Notes: generated by a model not told the origin, from the letters alone. A stretch of 64,000 nucleotides of DNA from Coriolopsis trogii (GCA_020543525.1 JAHYIO010000001.1:1364001-1428000), one strand, 5' to 3'; numbered from the stretch's first letter, positions 23,648 through 37,323 are shown. Numbers and translations: made by a program.

Positions 23648-26386
23648 ATGGAGGCTCGGGTCAACAACTTCTTCTCACCTTACCTGCGCAATAGGCGCAA
23701 CTCTGCGCCCGATGTCCCCGAGGATGTCATGGACCACTTCAACGATCCCAACTGGGACTTCACATCCTCGCCGACCGCGAGCGTTACGAGCTTCGATGAA
23801 AAGAGGGAGACGTCATCCTTCACCGACCACTCATTCCGCTCGTCCGATGTCGAGTCTAGTTGCCAATATGGGTCGAGCAACTCGGCGAAGGAGGCCGCGC
23901 TGCGGGAAGCCGCGATGTCAATGAATGAGTGAGTACTATTCTCCGCTAATGACGCCTTAGTGTCTTGTGGCTCAACCTTCCTCTAGAGATTCGCCATATG
24001 CAGAAGTTAGGGCGGCTGTTCCCAACTATGATGACCCTACGATTCCGGTCAACACCTTCCGAGTGTGAGTGTGTATAACCATTCATATCAGCATCAATCG
24101 CTCATCCATATCTTCGCAGTTGGTTCTTGGGTATCTTGATCTCTGTTGTTCTCTCCGGTCTCAACCACTTCTTCACTTCAAGATGTACGTCTCTCCCCGG
24201 AAGTGATTCTGGCGTGCGGTATTAACTCTGTCCACAGGGCCATCCGTCGTCATCAGCGCTCTCATCGCCCAACTGGTATCCTTGCCCGCGGGCAAGTTCC
24301 TCGCCTGGGCCCTCCCTAAGACTCGCTTCAATACTTTCGGCTACAGGTGGTCTCTCAACCCCGGGCCGTTCAGCGTGAAGGAGCACACGGTCATCACCGT
24401 CATGGCCAACGCTGTTTACACCGACGTCTACTCCACGACGATATTTTCCGCTCAGCGCGTGTTCTACGGGATGCGGCCTGGATTCGGCTACCAGATCCTC
24501 CTTACGCTCTCGTCGCAGATGATTGGCTACGCGTGGGCGGGCGTTGTGCGCCAGTACCTCGTCTGGCCATCGAGCATGCTGTGGCCATCGGCACTCGTCA
24601 GCTGCGCGCTGCTGAACACCCTCAACCGCAACTGGGGCAGGAAGGAGACGAAGCACATCTCGCGCGAGAAGTTCTTCCTCATCGTCGCGGTCGCCAGCAC
24701 CCTTTACTACTTTGTCCCCGGCTTCCTCTTCACCGGCCTCAGCGTCTTCAGCTGGGTCTGCTGGATCGCCCCGGAGAACCAAACAGTAAACACCTTGTTC
24801 GGCTACAACTCGGGTCTGGGCATGGGCTTCCTCACCTTCGATTGGTCGGTCGTCTCCTGGCTCGGAAGCCCTCTCGTGTCTCCCGTACGTATTCACCTTC
24901 TTGGTCGGCATTCGTGCCATGCTGATTCGCATAATAGTGGTGGACGGAAGTGAACATCTTCATCGCTTTCGTCATCATCTACTGGGTCATCGCGCCTATC
25001 ATCTACTGTACGTCCTCTTGCAATCTCCTGAGGGAAACAAACTAATCCTCTGTCCAGTCACGAACACGCTATACACCTCATACATGCCAATCTCGTCTGC
25101 TGGTGCATTCGACAACATGGGTATGCCGTACAACATCTCTGCCATCCTCACTCCGGATGGCCTTTTCGACGAGGCGAAGTACAAGCTGTACTCTCCATTG
25201 TACCTCTCGACAACCCTCATGCTGGCCTATGGAACCCAGTTCGCGGTCATCACCGCAGTTGTAGTGCACACCTTCCGTGAGTGTTCGCGATTGCTTTGAG
25301 ATCAGCCAATCTCTGACCTCCATTCCAGTCTGGTACAGGCATGATATCGTCCGCCAGTTCCGCCGAACTCTGCGTGACGAACAGGACATCCACGCTCGTC
25401 TCATGTCTGCGTACCCCGAGGTGCCGACGTGGTGGTACGGAATCATCTTCGTGCTCGCTTTCGTCTTTGGTGTCATTGCCATTGAGATCTTCCCTACGCA
25501 ATTCCCTGTGTGGGCTTTGGTCCTCTCGCTCGTCATGGGCTTCGTGCTCCTCATCCCCATTGGTCTCATTCGTGCCATCACGAACCAGCTGCCCGCAGTG
25601 AACGTGCTGTCCGAGTTCGTTGCCGGTTACGTCCTCCCGGGTCGCCCCATCGGCTCCATGGTCTTCAAGACGTTCGGCTTCGTCCCCATGTACCAGACGC
25701 TCTTCTTCCTCAACGACTTGAAGATCGGCCACTACCAGAAGATCCCACCGCGCGTCATGTTTATGGCCCAGGTGGTGGCATCTGTGCTTGCCTGCTTCGT
25801 CTGCATCGGCGTGCAAGAGTGGCAGTTCGCCAACATCGAGGACTTCTGCTCCCCACTGCAGAAGCAGGGCTTCGTCTGCAACGACATTACCACGTTCGCG
25901 ACGGCCGGTATCATCTGGGGAGGTATCGGTCCCAAGCGCCTCTTCTCGCCCGGCGGAATGTACAACTGGGTCCTCTACTTCTTCCTCATCGGCGCGCTCC
26001 TCCCTATCCCCTTCTACATGCTCGCGCGCCGGTACCCGATGTCCTTCTGGCGGTACGTGAACATTCCCGTCTGCTTTGCCGGCCTCGCGATCCTCCCGCC
26101 CGCAACGGGCATCAACTACTCTTCCTGGGTGCTCGTCGGGGCAATCTTCCAGTGGTTCATGCGCCGCTTCCACTTCCGCTGGTGGCTGCGCTTCAACTAC
26201 ATCCTCTCCGCCGGTCTCGACATTGGGGTGTCCGTCGGCGCCGTCATCATCTTCTTCGCGCTACAGTACGCCAACGGGGGCGTCAACCTCGACTGGTGGG
26301 GCAACACCGTGTGGATCAACACGTTTGACGCGATAGGCATGCCCCGCCTTCTCCCGAATGGCACATTCGGGCCCACCGAGTGGTAA
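23648..26386 (+). CDS. OPT-family oligopeptide transporter
   Basis: Proton-coupled plasma-membrane importer of small peptides or peptide-like metabolites. Seven exons: 23648-23928, 23987-24064, 24120-24184, 24238-24884, 24938-25007, 25058-25276, 25329-26386; 805 aa. The soluble N-terminus of about 110 residues is Ser/Asp-rich. PNYDDPTIPVNTFRVWFLGI begins the membrane part, as in OPT proteins. Family landmarks: NHFFTSRWPSVVISALIAQL, SLNPGPFSVKEHTVITVMAN, FGYQILLTLSSQMIGYAWAG, SREKFFLIVAVASTLYYFVPG, TFDWSVVSWLGSPLVSPWW, NTLYTSYMPISSAGAFDN. The C-terminal half continues with EVPTWWYGIIFVLAFVFGVI, FVAGYVLPGRPIGSMVFK and FNYILSAGLDIGVSVGAV, ending FGPTEW. About 14-16 membrane segments are expected. 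It looks complete and intact. Confidence 0.94.
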
Positions 26387-27055
26387 TAGACGCAGAGCTC
26401 GATAGGCATAGACGCGACACCTCCCTCCTCTTCTACGATTGCGTTCGCATCAAATGTATTCCCTTTCTTCTTCACGTTCACGCCTCACCTTCTGGTACGG
26501 TGTATGTAGCATTACCTTTTCGCGACTCCGGTTGGGTCCGTACGACATCGCAAGGATTGGTCGTCACGTTGTAGTTTATCTTTATGTACTTCTACCCTCT
26601 TACGACTCCCACATATGGTCTCTCTCTGTCCCTCACGCATCTGTCACGGCCTTGTTTTCAATAGCATCACGAACTCTTTGACGTCTCCCCTTTCCGACTC
26701 TGCCTTCCATGGTCGCATGTACTCCGCTTCCACCTTCTTTCGCTTGGCACGTACAGGTCATACGCGTCGCCCTTGTATTTCGTCTCCACTGCCCATGGAT
26801 ATGTACATCAGACCGAATGAGAACTCAGAACTCCTTCGATGGAAAATCCCAACTGCCCTTGCGTGGGCCCAGTCGGTAACAAACTTGGAATGCGAGATCA
26901 CAAGGGATCAAGTACACGCTACTCGGCCACCAGAGATCCTTCCTCCGGTGTAAACATATTCATACGACTGGCTGCCTGCCTGGGGTAACATCGGAGGCGA
27001 GCCTACAATCTGACTCAGCGAGACAAAGTGGCCGCAAATCGAGCCTGGCAGTGCA
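26387..27055. other. Intergenic region, no supported gene
   Basis: Convergent 3' space between the OPT gene and the DUF6533-like gene. It is AT-richer than the genes, with short open frames that lack family features. Confidence 0.55.
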
Positions 27056-29169
27056 TCAATACTCAGTCTCCTCCACAGACGTAGCCGTTCCAGAGCCTGA
27101 GCCGACAATGTACTCTCGTATGGACAGATCTCTCATCTCAATCGTCGTCGTTACCACCGTGATACCACCGTGCTCTCCGAGTCCGGAGGCAGCCTGAGGG
27201 GTGTCGGGACGGATGAACCGGGGTCCCGATAGTACCCGAGGTAAAGTCGTTCCTCGACCCACGCCCGAGGTCTTGCGCACGAGCGAGAGGATGTTGATGA
27301 GCACGCGGACGCCAAACATGCACGGGATGCTGAAGAGAAGGGTGTCAATGAGGTCCTCAGGATAGCTGAAACGACACGTACGCGTCGAGGAAGCCGTTGA
27401 GAAGGGGCTTGATGGCCCAAGAGCCGTATCGGAAGAGGAACAGGTTGACGAAGAACACCACTGCGATCCAGAAGGCGTAATCAAAAGTAGCCCTGAGGTC
27501 TCAGACAAGCAACTGACCGTTTACGCTATGTTATCAAGGTGATAGTCAGTCAGTAACGGACCAACAGAGTATGATGAGCTCACGAAAAGTAGTAGATGAG
27601 GCCGTCACGCACTGGAGAATCGTCAGCGACGCATATTGGGGCAATTCTGACCACTAGACTCACAGAACAAAGTGAACAGTGGGGACGACGAGAGGCCGTC
27701 CTTCCGTCCAAGTATTGCCCGGTATACGGTGAGTATGCAAAGTGTCGACGTCTCATCCCGAGAATTTTGTCAAGGAATGGACAAATATTGTATACCATCC
27801 TTGACCAGGCGTACCGTTATGATCCCCAATATGATCGGTTCGTAGGTTGAGTCCGGGACTGCGGTGTAGAGTGAGCATATGTGAACAGTGAACTTGATAG
27901 TGACACAGTTGAGCGTACCGAGCGCATAGCATCCGCTAATGTGAAGACCACTGCCAGCCTCGCCAGTCACTGTACTCCTCGAGTCCTTTGTAAAAGAGAG
28001 TCTCACCGAGGTATCGGGGCCGCTGCGCAGAACACGAATGAGAACGCATTATCACGCATTCTTCTATGCCAGGGACGTACGGGATGTATGGATTAGAGCC
28101 GTGATGAGAAGAAACACGCTGTGGGAGCTTTCAATCACTTTATAACCAAAGTGAAGGCGATCACTGACCTCGCCGCGATTGACCCTATCCCGCAGACATT
28201 GTCAACACTCTCCAACATGCTGAGTGGCCCTTCCACAGCTCTCACCAATGTACATTATCATGAGAAAAATAAGAAGCTTCCTTGACCTTCCGTATAATAT
28301 CCACGCCCTGAACGATGATCAGCGATATGGTCTCGCCCAACGCCTGAAGGCTGTTGCAGCACATACCGAAGAGCAAACACCAACTCCACAGACCACAACA
28401 GAATGTTCGGGCTCGCATCCGCAAACCTAACGGCAGCGCTACAACTGCAGAGAGGCAATGTGGGTATACTCGAGAAATGTGAACCCACAACGTACAACTG
28501 GAACAGATGTAAGGATGAGTGTTATTTCCTCCACGACATATTGTATTATGTGGGAACTCACTCTTGGTGATGGATCTTTCAACAGGAAAGCTGACGCGAA
28601 GCCTGATCAGGCTGTTTACATTTTACGTGGTACCTCTGCCTCACCGGAAATTCTGAATGCGTGACTAGCAATCCCGAAGTATCGAATCTTGGAATGGTGT
28701 GCCATGAGGATTGCCAAATACGGGTATAGGCAGCAGGGTAGCGTACCCATAACTGAAAAAGACGGAGTTGAGTAAGTACCGAAACAAGCGGGCAATGAAG
28801 AAACTTACAAAGAGCAGCTTGCTCAGTTTCGCGTCCGCGTTCCAGATCATGTTGATCTATACAGATACGCGCGTCAGCCTGGCCATTGGTATGATTACCT
28901 CGCTCTACCGGGTGCAACCGGTCCATACCTCGTCTCCGAAGGTGAGCTGCCAGTCGTATCTGAGAGTCGTTAGGTAAAAAGCCAAGAGAGCCGCTGAGTC
29001 TGAAGGAGCGACACGCACATGAACAAGGCGAGCGAGGCGACTGAGTCAAGTGCGTCATATTTGTCAATCATAATCAGGTACGAGGATGGAAATGAGACGC
29101 ACTATCTGTGCGCAATGATAGCTCCATGTGATATAATTGCTGTAGCAATGTATTGACTTCGTCCGCCAT
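27056..29169 (-). CDS. DUF6533-like multi-pass membrane protein, exon model incomplete, possibly decaying
   Basis: Fragments appear in the order expected for the agaricomycete DUF6533 family of roughly seven-helix proteins of unknown function. From 29169: MADEVNTLLQQLYHMELS, then IASLALFIYDWQLTFGDE, INMIWNADAKLSKLLF and LWVRYPAAY (compare the YDYxLTxxxEVxLIW...LFLxNRY core), all with plausible GT-AG borders between 29110 and 28730. Downstream pieces: GLRMRARTF-type sequence near 28400, SGCYALG near 27930, YEPIILGIITVRLVKDG near 27810, VRDGLIYYFS near 27600, YAFWIAVVFFVNLFLF near 27480 and EDLIDTLLFSIPCMFGVRVL near 27330, with a stop at 27056. I could not build one continuous in-frame model through 28200-28680; that stretch shows several stops. 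It may therefore be a pseudogene, or have a longer intron there. Family name is from recall of the domain pattern. Confidence 0.45.
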
Positions 29170-30645
29170 GGTAGATTATTAGTTCGTATGAGGATGTGAC
29201 GAGAAGTTGAGGGAATAAACCACGTTGGACGGTTCTTATATCGGCTCTCGAGGCTGCGCAAAGGCTAACCTTGTATGAAACGTGTTCTCTGCAGTTCCAA
29301 TTGGAGACAATGCCATCTTCCGCTCGAAGTTCAGGGAAGAGTTTCATGTAAACACCGATCCAAAGGCCGGATGGATGAGAACAGCACCCCCACAGGCATG
29401 TTAGTATCCTCCGACATAGATTCGCCTGCACATAGAGCTATGACCATGTGGGTTTCTGACTCACGTCGTTTCCTCGATGCAAGAGTTGGATATATAGTGG
29501 TTACTATGAACGACCAATGTCAGTTGTAGACGGTACAGTATATGGACGATGACGGCCAATCGCCAGAACCATAAACCGTCCGTGCTTGTTGAAACTCGAG
29601 GCGAGGGTACAGACCTTCCCCCGGTACTGCTGATCGCAATCGGGAAGAAGCCTTTGGGCGAACTTCTTCACATTGCTGTGCCTGGAAGCCTACGAACTTC
29701 GTGAGTGTAGAGCTCAATTGCCTGGAATAGAGTCAGCATCCAGGACAGAGACAAGTCGCGCCTCACCTTATACTTCTGAAACCATATATTCCGGTGGGAG
29801 AATACTATATGCACGGTTGGAAGATTCATATGAGCTTGCTCTTGTGCCTACCTTGGTCGCACTCATCCTGCTCAAGTTCAGTCAGACAGTGAGGTCTAGA
29901 ACAATACGCCTCTTAGAAGCCAAAATCAGAGAAGATAGCAGGTGGCACCGTCGCAGCTTGCTCTCCATCTAGCCTTTAGCCACATCGGTCTAGTAAACGT
30001 GCCCTACTTCTGTTTGATCTGCTTCTAAGCGACTTACCTGGTACCATGTTCGAACTGCTAATACTCGGCATGAAGCTCACGTACCTGGCATCAGCTCTGG
30101 GAAACTATAGCACGTCGGTATGTTTTTATGGTCGCTTCTCTCAGCTAGACATGACGCTTGCTCTATTTGCCTAAGATGCTGGATTGACGAAGCTCAGACA
30201 CAGAAACGCGGAATGGCTCGGAACCGGTAGTACGCTGCATAGACTCACCTCACAACACTCTCTAAAGCCGTCCCGCACATACGGTCATTCCGCACCTGAG
30301 TTTCTACCGCAGTCCCACTGCTACACTGGCAGGAGAAGGCGAAAGACTTCAGACTGGACGCGAATCCCGTGGGGCGCTTAAGGACAAGCCGGGAATACCC
30401 GGGCGCGTCACAGACCAAGCTTGATACACACGCGGGAGAAGGGTTGCAAACTGTCAAGAGAGTGAGTAACTGAGATAGTTTATGCAAAACACGGGGGAAT
30501 GTAATATGTACATGCGGAGAGTTGCAAGGAAACTAGACGAGGTAGACTAAGGGAGAGAGTCATTATGAAAAGCGTCCGTGGCCAATTGCAAGAGCCATTC
30601 AATATCCTAGAGCGTCGTAATCGTACATTGCAGAGTCCTTTTCCT
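29170..30645. other. Gene-poor stretch with weak membrane-protein-like fragments
   Basis: No gene can be supported. On the plus strand, 29673-29972 reads YELALVPTLVALILLKFSQT and near 30050 reads FELLILGMKLTYLASAL; both look like hydrophobic helices of the DUF6533 type. They are not joined by convincing splice sites and are interrupted by stops. They may be relics of an old duplicate of the neighbouring gene. Confidence 0.35.
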
Positions 30646-33600
30646 CTAGTCATCCCGGTCCGCTCCCCGCCGCCTGCTGATCGAGAACCGCGAGGGAGAG
30701 ATTGAAGGGGCCTTGTCGCCCGAGATGGAGTGGAGGGAGCCGCGAGAGCCCCTCGTGGACAACGGCGTGTCTGCGTCGTACTCGAGGCGGAGATGCAACA
30801 GACCCTGCCCATCGCGAAGTTCCACAGTGAGTTCCTTCGCCGGGATGAGCTCTCCTGGCTTCAGATGTTGCCATATCTGTCGACCAATCAGACAGATATT
30901 CTCGTGAATCATAGACGACAAACTGCAGCAACATACCTCGATCTCGGCGGAACCAAGCAGCTTATCCTTGCCCAATGTCTTGTGGTCATAAACCCAGGCC
31001 CAGAGCTTGGGCTGCGTCGAAGGGGCAGCAGAGAACGCGAATGACTCGTTCCTGTAGACCATCTCGTCAGCACCGAAAGGCACGCATGATATTATTTGGA
31101 CACCCACCACTCCGGCGAAGTAGTCTTATGCGAGTGCTTCGTCTTGTGTTCCTTGTCCCCAACACGTATGACAACATACGGTTTCACCTCATCGGTAGAC
31201 AGATCGTGAGCGTCCTTGACAACGACACGAAGCGTGCCGGGCCCTTCTTGGTGGTGCCCGTTCCCATTCGCAGGCGTTACGGGGAACGCCGCACCTCCTT
31301 CGTTGGCAAAGTCTACCGGCTTGGAAATCACTCCCGCTGGGGGCCCTCGTCGTTCGTCGGACGACTCCGAGCTGGTGCTCCCGCGCCGCTTGAACACACC
31401 CGTGACTCCGTGAATGACGCCCTTCCCCGCGCCCACCGGCAAGTGGCCGATCTGGGTCATCGCACGACCGGCACTGCTGAACGTAGAGGTGTTCTTGCGT
31501 GACTTGACGATGATCTCTGGCGTGAACAGCAGGCGAATGCGAACCTCGCCCTTGTCACCGTGCTTGTCGTGCGACAGGGGCAAGCTCCGCTCGACAGCAG
31601 TGAAAGGTTCGAGACTCTCCAGCTCGATCCTGGCAGAGCCCAAACTCTTTGCCTGCTCGATCTGGTTCCAGTCAAACACCTCGAGGACGAAATTTGAGCC
31701 CGAACGCGAAGGCTGCGATGCAGAGCATTGTTAACGCGAAAACCGTGTGCCACAATAAAATGCATAGGCTTACCACTTGGACCACGAAGTCTTCGTGCCA
31801 TTCTGGGTTGAGTGTCTTTTTCTTCGTCTGCGACTTGTACACTCGCTGGCCGTTGAGGTGGAATACGACGAAGGGGTCGGATTTGCCTGCAGAGGGTTTC
31901 AGCTAAAGAATCAACCGATCAACGTGAGCAACCTCACCTCCCCTGTCAATCCCGTGGATACCGTGGCCGTCGATGAGGTCGACACGGAGCAGACCCTGGT
32001 CTAGAGGCCCAATCAGTATAGCCTAAGTCACCACAATTGCGAGGACGTACTGTTCACACTCTCCCTGGCCTCGAGCTTAATGGGCACAGGCAAGTAACGA
32101 GCCTCGATTTTGACTGTAGACTTCTTGTCTTCGTCGTCCTGGTTGACAAGAGTGAACTCCGTGGGACCGTCCTGCCAAGAACGCATAGCGTCAGTATGGC
32201 ATTTCGTTCGACAACAGGCAACGAAGCACGCACCATAGCCTGCTCCAAGAACGCTTTCGCATCTCCCTTCCACTCGGCGATGACATCATCCTTGTCACCT
32301 TCGTCAGCTTCGTTCAGGCGGAGCCAGACACGGCTGAAGTCGAGCTCCTTGACGACGCCCTCGCCGATATACTCCCACTGAGCGTGCGCGCTGCGCGCAC
32401 GAACGGTACTGAACGCGGGCCAGTAAGCATCGTCGAGCAGAACCTCGAGGCGCGCCTTCTTGTGAAGGTTCCCGGACAGCACGTTGAAGATGATCACACC
32501 CGCCTCTGCAGAATAAAAGCGGCCCCAAAGACAGTGCGTGAGCATGTGTCGCAAAGACCGAGCTGGGAAGGTCACGTACGGTGCTTCAGCAACTCCTCCT
32601 TGCTCATCTCGATACCCTGTTCCTCGGGGCGTGTCTCGTCCGCCGTCGTGCCGTTCGTCCGCGCAGAAGCCACGGTGTCAACAGACTTCGTCTTCTTATG
32701 CGACATGTCGCCATTCGCCTCGTTCTCGTCGACCGGGCTACTAACGGTGACACCCTCCGGCACCGCGGCTTCGTCCTCGCTATCGCTACCGTCATGGACC
32801 GTGCCCCCTTCGCTGTCAGGCGATCCTGCCTTCGCGCGGTCCGCAGCCTGCTCCAGCTCGTTCGGTCCGGAGCTGAAGCCGATGCCGCGCACGGCATATG
32901 CAGGTATGAACTCTGCGACGTAGTGCAGCTTGCCCTTGAATGCGCCATTGCCAAGCTTCAGGGGGTCTTCAGCTTCCCGCTTGCCCGTCGACTCATACAG
33001 GAACTCGCGGCTTTGCGATTCAGACGGTTTGGCGAGGTCGGACACCCTGAGCTCGGTGTACCCAAGCGAGCGGTCCTGCGAATTGCACCCGTTAGGGCGT
33101 CTGAAAGAACCCACACGTATAAGGCATGGTGGCTCACCTTGGTGAGGTGCTGATAGTCCATGCATTCCAAGAGCATAGTCTGAGAAGTATGTCAGCTGAG
33201 TCCATTCCACCGACTGAGTTGTGTCACAAGCATACCTCCTTGAGCGAGTGCACTGTCAAACAAGCAGGGAAGTTAGTCATGCGAATTAATATCTGCAAGT
33301 TGCGGAGCCACCCTACCTGGAATGTAGATGATCTGGTCCCATTCCGGGTTCAGGTCTGTATGGGAGGAAGGAGTGAGCATGGTGAGAAGGTGGACGAGAG
33401 CAGCCACATACTGTTATTAACAACTTCTGTGCGGCCTTGAGTGACGTTGTTGATCTGCACACGGACATAGGGATCGCTCTATATAACGGGCAAGGTCAGC
33501 ACGACATGAATCCCGTCCCTTCCCTCCGGAAAGCAGCGTCTCCTCACCTTGCCACCAAGAGTCGCTTCCACGTTCCTACAGACGGTGAGTCCAGTGAGTA

Positions 33601-36215
33601 CGCCAACAACAATCTACACAACACTGTCACATACTTGACATCGGATGCCCGCTGCAGCCATAACCGCACGACGCCAATGGGAGGTACGTATTGATCAGCA
33701 CCGTGGAGGCTCCCAGCCATGTTCAGCGGTTTCCAATCAGCCGTCAACCTCAACTTCCCGCTACGTGCGCCGCTCAGAGGCCACCAGTCCTTGCCAGTGG
33801 CCTTTGCCTCCAAGAGGTCTGTGAGGCGGATGCTCATGTACCCGATGACGGGGTCCTTCAGGAAGTCGCGGTCGTCAATGACCTTGGCGATGACCACACC
33901 GGAAGCCTTGTCCGTGCAGAGGAACTCGGTGCTGTCTTCCCAAACCGGATTGTTCGTGTGCTTCACTTTGCGCGTAACGTGCATGGGGCGCTTCGCGGAG
34001 CCCGTGAACAGCTTGACGAAGGGGTTGAGTTCGCCCGTCATGGACTTGCCGGAGTCCAAATCCTTCGCCTGGTGGACGGTGAGGCGCACAATACCGACCT
34101 CTATCGAAATCCAAAGCAGTTAGTGTCAGTCACAAGCCGGTGATGGGTCACTGACTCGTGTCAGGTACTGTCTCCACGCCTCCAGCATCAAGCTCGGGTT
34201 TGAGGACAGGGTAGAAGTTCACGTCGAACCGGAGGGTGCCACGCTCTTTGCCATCCTTCAGAATCGGCGCCTCGATGTCCTCTTGAGTAGCGTCGGCCTC
34301 GAGAGCACTGAGGTCGAAAGTCGCGAAACCAAGGTCGGTGTTCGCACGGTGGTCGTTGTAATCCCAAACTTTCAGAAGCAGATTCTCAGTGAGGGAGTTA
34401 ACCAGGATGAACTTGGTCTCCATCCATGTCGGGTTGGATCTGTAGCCGCCCGAGAACCAATCAAATTCGACCTCGATATCAGACCACATACGTCATGTCT
34501 CAATGAACGGAATGACGTACGTGTTGTGCTTCCACTTTGTCTTTGCGAGCTCGACACGTTCATTGATGCTGAGTGTAACGAAAGGATCGGGACGGCCGCC
34601 ACCGAGTTTCGATGCTTTGAGGTCACGCGCGCCCTGAATAGTAATCTGCAGGACACCAATGGCAGTGTCGAGGGGCTCTCCCGAGAGCATCTGCTCGAGG
34701 TTGAGAGTGAAGACGTTCGGCTCATACATCATCGGACCGAGGACACTGTGTACGGTATCGCGGATGAACGCGGACAATCCGGGAATCTGAGATGTGACGT
34801 GTCTTCAGTCACCCAAGTAAGCCGACCGTAGATGCAACACTCACGTTCCCAATGTCAAATCCAAAGGTCTCACCACCAATTGGCTTCAAGACATAGTCGA
34901 ACACCGGCTTCTCCATAAACGACAAATCGACGAGTTGTACGTGAGGGAAGTTTGTCATGAGCTTCATGCGGATTTTCATATGGCCCGTGAACATCATATC
35001 TTCGAGCAGGATTGGCATAGCTGCACTGGCGAGACCCTTTCCAAGACGGACGCTGAGGATGATTTTTGGATTGACCTTGCTTAGCTTCTGCTTCTCCGTC
35101 ATCTCGGACACCTCGTTGGGCGTAAACGCGAACCACCACTCCATGAGTACGACGTCGTCTTCGGTGCGGGGGTATGTCTTGACTTTCTGGACTCGTGGTG
35201 CCTTTGTCCCAAGGGTGAAGGTGCTTAACCGCAGTGACTCGAGGAACGGAGGGCAACTCTGCGACAGAATCTGGTCCACGGACGCGACAATGGTACGAGC
35301 CAAAACCGGCTCGTAAATAAGCCAGAAGCGGTCCAGGAAGTTGTTGAGCCATTCCGCGGACTCAACCTCGTGCTCTCCGTCGAGGCGAGTCTTGACAAGC
35401 TCGCGTTGAATGTCATCACGAGCTCGCCTTCGAGTACGGGCCATTGACGTGGAATAGTATGTGTTGCAAAATGCCAGGATAATGAAGACCCATCCCATAC
35501 CGAAGTGGAACCGTGTGAGGAAATGGGTGACCAGGACGGCCTAACCGGGTACATAGTAAGTGTATGCGCTCTTCGGGAGTTCCGTGCATCCAAGACTTAC
35601 CACAACAATCATCGCAGCATTGTGGTACCATTCTCCATAGTACTGTTCGCTGATGAACTGTGCCAGAACAGCCTTCTGTTTCTCCTCTCCTTCAGTGGCC
35701 GTGGGCTGGTCGATACCGGACACCTCTCGCCATCCAAGCTTGTACCAGTCAGGAATCTCTGGGGCAGGGCCGTTTGGCATAGCACCAGGAGGCTCGGGTC
35801 CGTCGGGTGACGTCGCCGAGGTAGGCGAGGCAGATGTGACGGGTTCCTTCGTGGCTTGGCCATTGGCGACCCCGTTCTGGTCGGCGTCTTCGATGGTGAT
35901 AGTCGGGAGGATACTGGGCTGTCCACTGCCCGTGTCGACAGTGATTTCTGCAGCGCCAGCATGAGCGCCTTGAGCACGCTGCGGAATGTGGACGAGCGGA
36001 GAACACCACGTACCTTGGCCACCAGTCTTGATGTCCTCGTTCTCAAGACCAAGCTTCTGCTTCTGTTTCCCGGCGGCGGCACCCTTGGACTGGGGGCTTG
36101 CGTCTGGGTCGAAAGTATGTACAGGTACGCCACCTCTGGCGGCGTCTTGCTCAAGGATGCCGTTGACCTTGGCTTGTGCGTTTACGGGGATAGGAGTCCC
36201 GTCGACAGAGGCCAT
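30646..36215 (-). CDS. Tricalbin (SMP plus multiple C2 domains), ER-plasma membrane tether
   Basis: Extended-synaptotagmin-type lipid transfer protein anchored in cortical ER. Eighteen exons: 35601-36215, 34845-35540, 34521-34786, 34156-34439, 33635-34100, 33548-33575, 33412-33478, 33317-33355, 33236-33252, 33138-33179, 32580-33075, 32234-32505, 32051-32171, 31938-32000, 31774-31886, 31108-31712, 30937-31051, 30646-30876; 1,511 aa. Order: disordered N-terminus; membrane hairpin near 195-235 (MGWVFIILAFCNTYYSTS); SMP domain about 260-450 (AEWLNNFLDRFWLIYEPVLA, FTGHMKIRMKLMTNFPHVQL); then C2 domains beginning GVLQITIQGARDL, VGIVRLTVHQAKDLD, VGVVRLW-type sequence with SDPYVRVQ, LLRVDLIDGHGIHG (with KSDPFVVFHL) and GTLRVVVKDAHDLS. 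Ca-binding aspartates are present in several. The exon cluster 33138-33575 contains micro-exons of 17-42 nt, each needed to keep frame. The C-terminus is Ser/Arg-rich. Confidence 0.93.
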
Positions 36216-37323
36216 GACGGGCGAGACGAGGAAGGAGGGATGGGAAGGGCGAGGTATACGTCGTGGTGATAGAAAGAGAAGGAGCGTGGAGAAATGCGCG
36301 GGCGAGGCAGTAATGGCTGAATGAACGGTACCCGTCCCTCGATGACGTCCGGCTACACGCCGCGCGCCCCTTGTCCCTGGTCACTCTGGGCGCCTCGGAC
36401 GTTGGCTACGTCGTGATTGCCAGTACTTACTTGACCGCAGCTGGTGGGTAGTGCTGCAGCTTTGACAATGGATAGGTGTAGGGCGTGCAGGACAGTCTGT
36501 GTGCTGTGTGTCGTGTGCTGAGCGTCGTTGTATATCTGGCCGACTGTGATCGCTTGTACACGCGAGATGTGACTTTGAAGCGGGTGCGCTTCTGTGCTTG
36601 GACGCGACTCGCCAAGCCACGTGAGGGCGTGCCAGACAAGACTCTCCTCGTGCGCCATCATGCTCTCCGCCACCTACTCAACGCCCCACTCACTCCTGCT
36701 GTCGTCGGAGTCGATTCCTCTCCATCCATTCGACCGTTGAGCTGCCTGACGGCGAGTGACAGCATTCTATGAAGGCGGTTCAAAGGCTTCACCCCGTGGC
36801 AGGCTGTCGGCCGGTTGCTGATTTTCCCCCGGCACGAAGGGTGGCACCCCTTCCCAGATTGATGCCTTGATGTATAATACATTCGGGGAGCATCGTCTCC
36901 CAAACCTCTCCTGCATGAAGCGTGTCCAGTACTCATTGGACTCACCGAGTCCTGCAAAAACAACATCGGACTTGATATCTGTCATACTCTCTGTCGAGCT
37001 TAGGCAGTTGTTTCGCCTCTCGTCCTCTCGCCGAGCCCCTCCTGCGGGCACTGCTGCAGTCGGCATCGTCCACTGCCTCTGAACCTCGTTGAGGAATACG
37101 GAAGTTGGACTCCGACAGCAGTGCTACACGTCGCCGACTCGCCGAGTGAGTGTAAATAAAGTATGACGTCATGTGAGCGTGCGAAGGTAGCGGCCCGAGC
37201 GCGAAATTATGCATTGCTCGCGACGCGCGCTGTCTCGCGTCCAGCCAGGTTGACCAGCATTTGCTCGCATCGTCGGCGGAGCGCACTCAATTTCGATGAA
37301 CCTCCTCTCGCGACGGCTCTACA
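36216..37323. other. Intergenic region upstream of the tricalbin gene
   Basis: About 1.1 kb with no supported gene. It must contain the leftward tricalbin promoter. Several short open frames overlap each other on both strands without splice logic. Confidence 0.55.

Noticed and set aside
25250..26173. 307-codon open frame on the minus strand inside the OPT gene
   Set aside because: It is antisense to a strongly conserved transporter exon, has charged repetitive composition and no family signal; GC-rich third positions make such shadows.
35965..36025. Possible short intron in the first tricalbin exon (GTACGT donor)
   Set aside because: The only nearby acceptor leaves about 35 nt and shifts the frame; the region reads through without a stop.
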